Of a stretch of 27,918 nt of DNA, positions 22,304 through 27,918 are shown piece after piece. The position numbers and the translations under genes were made by a program. The stretch spans positions 1 through 27,918 of the forward strand of contig JAHHSO010000025.1 of NCBI GenBank assembly GCA_020025205.1, written 5' to 3'. The notes under the pieces were generated by a model that did not search any database, was not told the DNA's origin, and saw nothing but the letters and a program-made list of their open reading frames with translations. The stretch's first letter is position 1. Every line of letters begins with the position of its first letter. This stretch comes from Christensenellaceae bacterium (GTDB lineage Bacteria > Bacillota > Clostridia > Christensenellales > Aristaeellaceae).

Positions 22304-24525
22304 ACGCGCTTCCTCCTGAGCAGCGTCCAGACGAGCAGCCCCACCCCCAGAAGGCTTGCAGCCTCTGACACGCGCCATAAAGCGGGCGGCACAAATTGAA
22401 CGCTGACCTGCACAGTCTGCCCGCCCGGTCCGCCGTAAATTCGGAGCAGGCCATTCTCTCCGCGCTCTGTCGTGCATGGTCTGCCGTCAATTTCCGCCCG
22501 ATATCCCGGATAATACAAAAGCGGCACTTCAATATACCGTCCATCCTGTGCATTGAGCGCAAAAGACAGGTTTGTCCCGCGCTTTTCATAGCCCTCCACA
22601 ACAACCTGTTCGCCGCTGGCTGCGCGGATTTCACCGGGTCTGAGCGCAGCCTTTTCCGTGCCGGCATAGGTGTATTCATTCTGAGGCACTCGCGTGTCGC
22701 AGAAGCCGTCCTGCATGAGAATCGGTGTATCCTGCACAACGCTTTGGAGCGTATAGCCGGAAAACACGAGCGTCAGCGCAAGCAGCAGTGCCATGCCGGT
22801 CGGCCTGTCATATCCACGCGCTGCCGCTATGCACAGAAGCGGCGCCGCCATGCCCGCCAGACGCCACGGAAACTGAATCTGCATGAAAAGCGTAGAATAC
22901 GGGCTGGGCAGGCCGCACAAAAATTCCCACGGGAAAAGATCCGTCGCCGCCAGCAGCAGCGCGCCGCCCGCAACAAGCAGAAACAGACTCGGCCCATCGT
23001 CTTTTTCCGCATGTCCTGCCGTATACCGGCGCACAGCAAACAGCCCGCAGCCCACAAGAATCGCCAGCCCCGGCACAACACCGATGGTATAGGCAAAGTC
23101 TTCCGGGAGATTGTTTCTGCCGGAGAAGCCCATCAGAAAACTGCCCGGCTGCAAAGCGTTTTTTGACGCATTGAGCGCCACGCTGGCATTGACGCCCGCC
23201 GCCGTATAGGAAAGCATCGGCACATAGAAAAAAAGGACACAAAGCACCGTTACGCCCGCCGCCTTGAGGATCGCCAATATGCGGCAGGGCTCTTTGATCA
23301 GCCGGGGAAGCACGCATATCGCCGCCAGCGCACACAGCCCCGCACAGAAAAGCGTACTGAGCAGATGGCTCATGCACACGCCCGTCATCGCCAGCGCCAG
23401 AAGCGGCCAGCGCCGCTCGTCACGCGTGAGCACCTCTGCCATTGCCAGAATCATCAGCGGGAAGAAAATCATCGCCAGACTTTCGCCCAGCGCCGCTCGC
23501 GTGTAGAGCGTTGCCAGTCGATAGATGCACAGCGTATACAAAACGGTCGCCCCCGCTGCCGATCGTCTATTGTGCATCAGCGCATTTGTGCTCATGTAGC
23601 ACACAGCCGCCACCGCCAGATTGATCAGCATTTCAAAAATGCGCACACTTCCTGCCAGCGATACGCCCAGATTGCGAAGCACCGCCGGAATATACAGGAA
23701 CACCTCAGGATAGAAGATCGGCGCAGCATAGCCGTAGCCCAGCATCGTGGATGCATGAATGCGCACGGGGAACTGTCCGGCGCGCAGGCCGGAAGCAATG
23801 CCCTCAATGCGGTTGAGATGGAAAAAGAGGTCGTGATCCATATTGCCGTACAATCCATGCAGCAGCACAGGCAGGCTGGCAAATGCCGCCGTACAGAGGA
23901 CGACAAGCGCCCCCTGCCTGCGCTCCCTGCCGCGTTGGCTGGAATCACTTTTCAGCGCATACAGGACGGACAGCACGCCCGCCAGAAAAACGCCATAGGC
24001 GATATTGTCCCTGTAAGGCATTTCCCGGCGCACAGTAATCGCCCGGACAGCTTCCGTTCTACTCGATGCCACGCGTATATGCGCAGCGGCATCCGTCACA
24101 TCAAAAGGCACAACCACTCTTCCCGCGCCAGCCTGAACAGACAGTGTTTCCCCCTTCACAAAGGACTGCCGTCCCGGGCTGACGATGTTCAGTTCAAACG
24201 GCTCCTCCGATTCATACTCGACCTCCGCGCAATATGCGCCCCACATGAGGTTTAATCCGTCCGCTACAGCCGGAAGAAACGCTTCCTCAACCGTCCCGGA
24301 GCCTTTCCATTCACCCGCCGCCTGAAGCGCCCTTGCTTCTTGCTGCGCGGTGTCCAGTTTCGCCTGAGCAGCCGCTTCCATGCGCTGCGCCTCTTGCTGT
24401 GTTGTCAGAATCGTTGTCAGCGCTTCGCCTTCAAACATCCACGCCGTATCCTTTGTATAACAGGCGGCCAGCCCCAGGCACACCAGCCAGAGCACCGCAA
24501 AGACGATCATTTTTTTCTTTTTCAT
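22300..24525 (-). CDS. Large polytopic membrane protein, PTPS-related/YfhO-like (GT-C type)
   Basis: A 741-residue membrane protein. A lysine-rich N-terminus precedes a first hydrophobic helix ending LGLAAC, which matches a lipobox. About 150 extracellular residues follow, starting with a Gln/Ala/Glu-rich helical segment. About ten or more membrane helices come next (residues ~180-610), then an extracellular beta-rich domain (~615-710) and a final helix with a basic RRKRV end. HDLFFHLNRIEGIASGL followed by FPVRI and YGYAAPIFYPEVFLYIPA is the signature of the 6-pyruvoyl-tetrahydropterin-synthase-related membrane family, which resembles GT-C glycosyltransferases with an acidic pair in the first loop. 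A role in lipid-linked sugar transfer at the cell surface is likely by analogy only. ATG 24525 is chosen because GGAGGG lies nine bases upstream; ATG 24546 has none. Confidence 0.82.
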   Translation of the reverse strand: MKKKKMIVFAVLWLVCLGLAACYTKDTAWMFEGEALTTILTTQQEAQRMEAAAQAKLDTAQQEARALQAAGEWKGSGTVEEAFLPAVADGLNLMWGAYCAEVEYESEEPFELNIVSPGRQSFVKGETLSVQAGAGRVVVPFDVTDAAAHIRVASSRTEAVRAITVRREMPYRDNIAYGVFLAGVLSVLYALKSDSSQRGRERRQGALVVLCTAAFASLPVLLHGLYGNMDHDLFFHLNRIEGIASGLRAGQFPVRIHASTMLGYGYAAPIFYPEVFLYIPAVLRNLGVSLAGSVRIFEMLINLAVAAVCYMSTNALMHNRRSAAGATVLYTLCIYRLATLYTRAALGESLAMIFFPLMILAMAEVLTRDERRWPLLALAMTGVCMSHLLSTLFCAGLCALAAICVLPRLIKEPCRILAILKAAGVTVLCVLFFYVPMLSYTAAGVNASVALNASKNALQPGSFLMGFSGRNNLPEDFAYTIGVVPGLAILVGCGLFAVRRYTAGHAEKDDGPSLFLLVAGGALLLAATDLFPWEFLCGLPSPYSTLFMQIQFPWRLAGMAAPLLCIAAARGYDRPTGMALLLALTLVFSGYTLQSVVQDTPILMQDGFCDTRVPQNEYTYAGTEKAALRPGEIRAASGEQVVVEGYEKRGTNLSFALNAQDGRYIEVPLLYYPGYRAEIDGRPCTTERGENGLLRIYGGPGGQTVQVSVQFVPPALWRVSEAASLLGVGLLVWTLLRRKRV

Positions 24526-24554
24526 CTTCTCAAACCCTCCGCTCATTTACGGTT

Positions 24555-24583
24555 ATGATACCATGAACGCCCCTGCATTGCAA
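24555..24583 (-). promoter_or_regulatory. Promoter of the PTPS-related/helicase operon
   Basis: Minus strand TTGCAA (24583-24578), 17-base spacer, TATCAT (24560-24555) preceded by TGG. Confidence 0.62.
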
Positions 24584-24643
24584 CGCCAAACAATCTGCTT
24601 CCCCATCGTCTTTTTTCTCTTTGCGGCAGCCGAAAAAGCATAC

Positions 24644-24673
24644 AAAAAGGGGACAGCAGAATCTGCCATCCCC
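24644..24673 (-). terminator. Terminator of the SH3b surface-protein gene
   Basis: Minus strand GGGGATGGCAGA pairs with TCTGCTGTCCCC (12 bp, two G-U pairs) around a short loop, followed by five T. It lies about 25 bases after the stop of the SH3b gene. Confidence 0.85.
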
Positions 24674-24698
24674 TGATTCAGTTTGACCGCTTATTCTT

Positions 24699-27600
24699 TT
24701 AAGCGTTCGGATCCATCGGAGAACGACGGCGGCGGCGATGCGCCCCCTGCGTTTCCGGCTCTTCCGGCATCTCCGGCTCTTCCGGCATCTCCGGCTCTTC
24801 CGGCATCTCCGGCTCTTCCGGCATCGTCGGCTCTTCCGGCATCGTCGGCATCTCCGGCATCGTCGGCATCTCCGGCATCTCCGGCTCTTCCGGCATCATC
24901 GGTTCTTCCGGCATTGTCGGCATCTCCGGCATCGTCGGCATCTCCGGCATCATCGGCTCTTCCGGCATTGTCGGCATCTCCGTCTCCTGCGGACGAACCG
25001 GCGCATACGGGTTTTCTTCGTTGCGCATGTAGGACGGAACTTCGGTGCTGCGCGGCGTTTGCGGCGCGGCCGGCGGCGTCATTGTGCTGCGGCGGCTGCG
25101 CATGAACTGCTCTTCGCGAAGCGTCCTTTCCTCGTCCTCTTCGTCCTCTTCTTCTTCGTCCTCTTCAGTCTTGCGGCGGTAAACATACACGCCATAACCC
25201 GCGGCTGCGATCACAACAACCAGACCGCCGATGACAAACGGCAGGATACCCATGCCGCCGCTCTCTTCTTCAATCGGCTGCGGTGTCGCCAGATCAGGCG
25301 TCAGCGTTGCTTCCGGCACCGGCGTTGTTCCGTCATCGTAGGTGACGCCATAACGGGCATAGGAGTTGTTTGAAGCAAACTCAACGATATATTCACCAAC
25401 CTGCGGGAGCTTCACGTCCATGGTGAAGCGGCCCTGACCATCTGCCGCCGTCTGACCAACGGTGCGTTTGGCCGTTTGCTCAGCAATCGCGGAAGCAATC
25501 AGCTCAACACGTGCGGTCTTGTTTGCGGCAACAGGCACATCGACAGTCGCCGTCACCGTAGCGAACGGAATTGTCGTGCCATAGACGGTAAACGTGCCGT
25601 CCTTGACGAGTGCCGGGACATTCATGACCTTCAGATCACCAAAGCTGCCCACCAGCGCCGCCGGTTTTTCCGGGGGCATCGGCGTCGGGGTAGCATTCGG
25701 GTCTGCCGTTGGCTGGGTGTAGGAAGGCATGCCGTCAATGACCGGCGGCTTCCACGGTTCTGTCGGCAGAACATTGTCCGCCAGCGGCTTGCCGTTGATG
25801 GTGTGGCTGACGTTGTTGTCTCTATTGGGGGTCGTGGACACACCCGGTCTGGAAGGCTGCTGCTGTTGCTGCTGAGCAAGATGCTCCATCAGCTCGCCAA
25901 TGGTCAGCATCTTTGCCATGTCGCTGCGGACATAGCCATCCTGTCCATTGTAGTTGACCTGATACCAGGTATATGTACCATCCCACTCGCTGCCCAGAAC
26001 CATGAGCAGCGTATTCTGCGGAATTCGTCCCAAAGACGTGCCCGACACGGACGGCGTGCGGCGAAGATTAACGCTGTCTTTCACAAGCTTTGCATAGGCA
26101 CTGGTTGCATTGGGGCCCATCGGTTCGGGTGTAGCCTGCGGAAGCGGCGTGGGCGTAGCTTCTGCCGCTTCCAGTTCAGCAAGGTAAGCGCGCGTTTCTT
26201 CTTCGTTCATCATGCGGGCCAGGTCGGCGCGCACAAAGCCCCAATTGCCGCCGTACTGAACCAGATACCAGGTCATGCCGTCCTCAGCAATCTGGCTCTG
26301 GAAAATATGTACAACTTCGTTCTTTTTGAGAATGGTCTGCAAATACGCGTCCGGGGACGGATTGCCGCGAAGCGGTGTATTGTCCTGGACAATATAGGCG
26401 TACGCATCAATTTTCTGCGGAACAGGCGTTGCGGTGGGTTCCGGCGTGGCCGTCGGCTCAGCCGACGGGGTCGGGGTAGCATGGGCATCAAAGTATTCCT
26501 TGACTTCCTGCTCGCCCATCACGCGCACGCGATCGGCCTGTACATAGCCCCAGTCGTTTTCATGCTGCACCTGATACCATGTAGTACCGTCTGCTGACAC
26601 CATGCTCTGATTCACATGCACAACCTGTTCAGCCTGCATCATCTTCTGAATCAGCGCATTCTCGTTCGCGTTGGAACGCAGTTCCGTATCGTTAGAGAGA
26701 ATGCGTGCATACAGATCGAGTGCCTGCGGAGCAGGGGTAGCCGTGGGCTCCGGCGTGGCTGTCGGCTCCGGCGTGGCTGTCGGCTCCTCGGTCGGCTTCT
26801 GGGTCGGTTCGGGCGGCAGTTCGGGATCATCGAGGGTGGCAATGTATGCCGCTTCTTCCTCTACACCCATCAGCTGAACGAACTTGGCCATGATGTAGCC
26901 TTCCTTGCTGTTGACGCGCACGCGGCACCATGCATTTTCCGCATCGCCTTCGCTGCGCTCCATGACCCACAGGATTGTTCCGGCTTTCAGCCTCGTGATT
27001 TCCTTGCCGTTGGACTTCGGTTCGGCTCGCAGAGCCACCTGCCTGCCGATATTGTAGCCGTAGTGATAAACACTGCCTTCCACCAGCTCCTGCGGAACAG
27101 GTGTCGGGGTGGGCGTGGGTTCGGGGCTTTGCGTCGGGGTGGGCGGCGGCGTCTCGATCGGAGCGATTGTCGCTTCCGGCTTTTCAACGGCTCCTTCCGC
27201 CTCTTCCTTCGTTGTCACTCGAACCTTGAAGGCTTCAACGTAGCCGCTTTCGTCATTAGAAAGATTCTCAACCCTGTACCATTTCTGACCATCCGGTCCG
27301 TCCTGCTGTTCGGTGATCTTCACCGGGGTCGGTCTGCTGATCATCGGAATGGCGCCGCTCTGAGGCAGCTCTGCGCCGGGCGACTCACGCAGCGCGATGG
27401 CTACATTATTTTCCTGTTCAAGCGTGATGCCATACAGCGGGAATTCCATATTGCCCGGCTCTTCTGTCTGCTGCTCAACCGGTTCTTCCGTGGGCTGCTG
27501 GGCAGGATTTTCTGTTGGCTGCTGGGCAGGCTCCTGCGTCGGCTGCTCGGCAGGTTCTTCTGTCGGCTGTTCGACTGGCTCCTGTGTCGGCTGCTCGGCA

Positions 27601-27918
27601 GGCTCCTGTGTCGGCTGCTCGACTGGCTCTTCTGTCGGATCCGGCAGAATCGGCTCCAGTTCTTCCAATCTTCCCTGTGCATCTGCATCTGAAATCTCAG
27701 TAAGCAGATAGTCGCGCATGTAGCCAGTATTTCCATCGCGAACAATGGTCACCGCATACCATTTGCCATCCTCGGACACGCTGGTGACCTCCACCAGTTC
27801 ATCATTGGGATAGCTGGCAACAACCTGTTTGGATTCAGGCTCCGGGCGCAGGTTATTCGTGTCACTGTTTTTGTTATTGGTCACCGCATACGTGCGGTCA
27901 TCTGCCGGTTCTTCTGTC
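24699..27918 (-). CDS. Giant SH3b-repeat surface protein with one membrane helix and XXP-repeat tail, partial (N-terminus missing)
   Basis: At least 1072 residues; the frame is open to the right edge (TEEPADDRTYAVTN), so the GTG at 27884 is not a convincing start. Order: part of one bacterial SH3 domain (27918 to ~27690); an 8-residue Pro/Thr/Gln repeat linker (27457-27636); SH3b domains at about 27440-27215, 27068-26860, 26730-26515, 26408-26200 and 26105-25905, joined by PTATPEPTATP-type linkers. Each shows an LR start, a WY near the middle and a GYV end. An Ig-like domain (~25690-25320), a membrane helix (~25258-25178, GILPFVIGGLVVVIAAAGYGVYVY), an acidic Glu/Asp run, and a tail of XXP triplets ending RRRRRSP follow. 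SH3b domains usually bind peptidoglycan, so it should link wall to membrane, with the tail in the cytoplasm. No enzyme domain is seen. Confidence 0.85.
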   Translation of the reverse strand, partial: TEEPADDRTYAVTNNKNSDTNNLRPEPESKQVVASYPNDELVEVTSVSEDGKWYAVTIVRDGNTGYMRDYLLTEISDADAQGRLEELEPILPDPTEEPVEQPTQEPAEQPTQEPVEQPTEEPAEQPTQEPAQQPTENPAQQPTEEPVEQQTEEPGNMEFPLYGITLEQENNVAIALRESPGAELPQSGAIPMISRPTPVKITEQQDGPDGQKWYRVENLSNDESGYVEAFKVRVTTKEEAEGAVEKPEATIAPIETPPPTPTQSPEPTPTPTPVPQELVEGSVYHYGYNIGRQVALRAEPKSNGKEITRLKAGTILWVMERSEGDAENAWCRVRVNSKEGYIMAKFVQLMGVEEEAAYIATLDDPELPPEPTQKPTEEPTATPEPTATPEPTATPAPQALDLYARILSNDTELRSNANENALIQKMMQAEQVVHVNQSMVSADGTTWYQVQHENDWGYVQADRVRVMGEQEVKEYFDAHATPTPSAEPTATPEPTATPVPQKIDAYAYIVQDNTPLRGNPSPDAYLQTILKKNEVVHIFQSQIAEDGMTWYLVQYGGNWGFVRADLARMMNEEETRAYLAELEAAEATPTPLPQATPEPMGPNATSAYAKLVKDSVNLRRTPSVSGTSLGRIPQNTLLMVLGSEWDGTYTWYQVNYNGQDGYVRSDMAKMLTIGELMEHLAQQQQQQPSRPGVSTTPNRDNNVSHTINGKPLADNVLPTEPWKPPVIDGMPSYTQPTADPNATPTPMPPEKPAALVGSFGDLKVMNVPALVKDGTFTVYGTTIPFATVTATVDVPVAANKTARVELIASAIAEQTAKRTVGQTAADGQGRFTMDVKLPQVGEYIVEFASNNSYARYGVTYDDGTTPVPEATLTPDLATPQPIEEESGGMGILPFVIGGLVVVIAAAGYGVYVYRRKTEEDEEEEDEEDEERTLREEQFMRSRRSTMTPPAAPQTPRSTEVPSYMRNEENPYAPVRPQETEMPTMPEEPMMPEMPTMPEMPTMPEEPMMPEEPEMPEMPTMPEMPTMPEEPTMPEEPEMPEEPEMPEEPEMPEEPETQGAHRRRRRSPMDPNA
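24756..24981 (-). repeat. 9-bp tandem repeat tract coding for (X-X-Pro)n
   Basis: About 25 copies of a degenerate 9-base unit (GGCATCTCC, GGCTCTTCC, GGCATCGTC and variants on the plus strand) encode consecutive triplets EMP, TMP, EEP and MMP. The period is strict and no copy is out of frame. It is a probable site of length variation by slippage. Confidence 0.85.
27457..27636 (-). repeat. 24-bp tandem repeat coding for an 8-residue E/Q/P/T linker
   Basis: Seven copies of an 8-residue unit like E-P-V-E-Q-P-T-Q, each 24 bases, with small substitutions. It separates the first visible SH3b domain from the second. Confidence 0.8.

Noticed and set aside
24756..24981. Short regularly spaced repeats that could suggest a CRISPR array
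   Set aside because: The period is 9 bases with no spacers and the frame codes for a continuous protein.
24738..27692. Long plus-strand frames with Arg/Leu/Phe or Gly/Cys/Ser repeats opposite the SH3b gene
   Set aside because: They mirror the repeat tracts of the minus-strand gene and have no start signals.

Overview
The window reads as a chromosomal segment of a moderately G+C-rich Firmicute, most likely a gut-type member of class Clostridia. The evidence is strong AGGAGG-type ribosome binding sites, promoters of the TTGACA/TATAAT type (several with an extended TGn -10), Gram-positive wall genes, bacterial SH3 wall-binding domains and Clostridia-like CapA and PTPS-related proteins. No rRNA, tRNA, CRISPR array, phage module or complete insertion sequence is visible. 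The genus assignment is only a guess.

Left part (1-6632), cell-wall synthesis. A truncated minus-strand membrane gene lies at the edge. murA (minus) has its own promoter and terminator. Divergent from it is a plus-strand operon: FHA-like membrane protein, SEDS glycosyltransferase (FtsW/RodA), class B penicillin-binding protein and a secreted solute-binding-like protein, closed by a strong terminator. The SEDS enzyme and the PBP form the usual polymerase/transpeptidase pair. The PBP gene appears to start at a rare AUC codon.

Middle part (6640-13890). A decayed GNAT acetyltransferase pseudogene precedes a minus-strand GT4 glycosyltransferase of the diacylglycerol glucosyltransferase type. Divergent from it, behind a structured leader, is an operon of two AstE/AspA-like (M14) proteins, a MATE exporter and an ABC exporter. 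The second M14 paralogue has lost two of its three zinc ligands and looks like a pseudoenzyme partner. A 19-bp inverted repeat surrounds the operon terminator.

Right part (13957-24673). A large secreted S12 beta-lactamase-fold protein (plus) converges, across a bidirectional terminator, on a minus operon of CapA-like phosphatase, NYN-LOTUS-LOTUS putative RNase and a secreted unknown protein. A 67-codon gene diverges from capA through back-to-back promoters. Then comes a minus operon of a polytopic PTPS-related membrane protein, translationally coupled (ATGA) to a Cas4/RecB-like nuclease fused to a DinG-type helicase.

Right edge (24699-27918). The last gene encodes a very large surface protein whose N-terminus lies outside the window. 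It has six visible SH3b domains joined by Pro/Thr linkers, an Ig-like domain, one membrane helix, and a cytoplasmic tail in which every third residue is proline for about 25 units.

The best candidates for something undescribed are the active/inactive M14 pair with two exporters, the nuclease-DinG fusion coupled to a membrane protein, and the SH3b protein with the XXP tail. None can be proven a new system from sequence alone.
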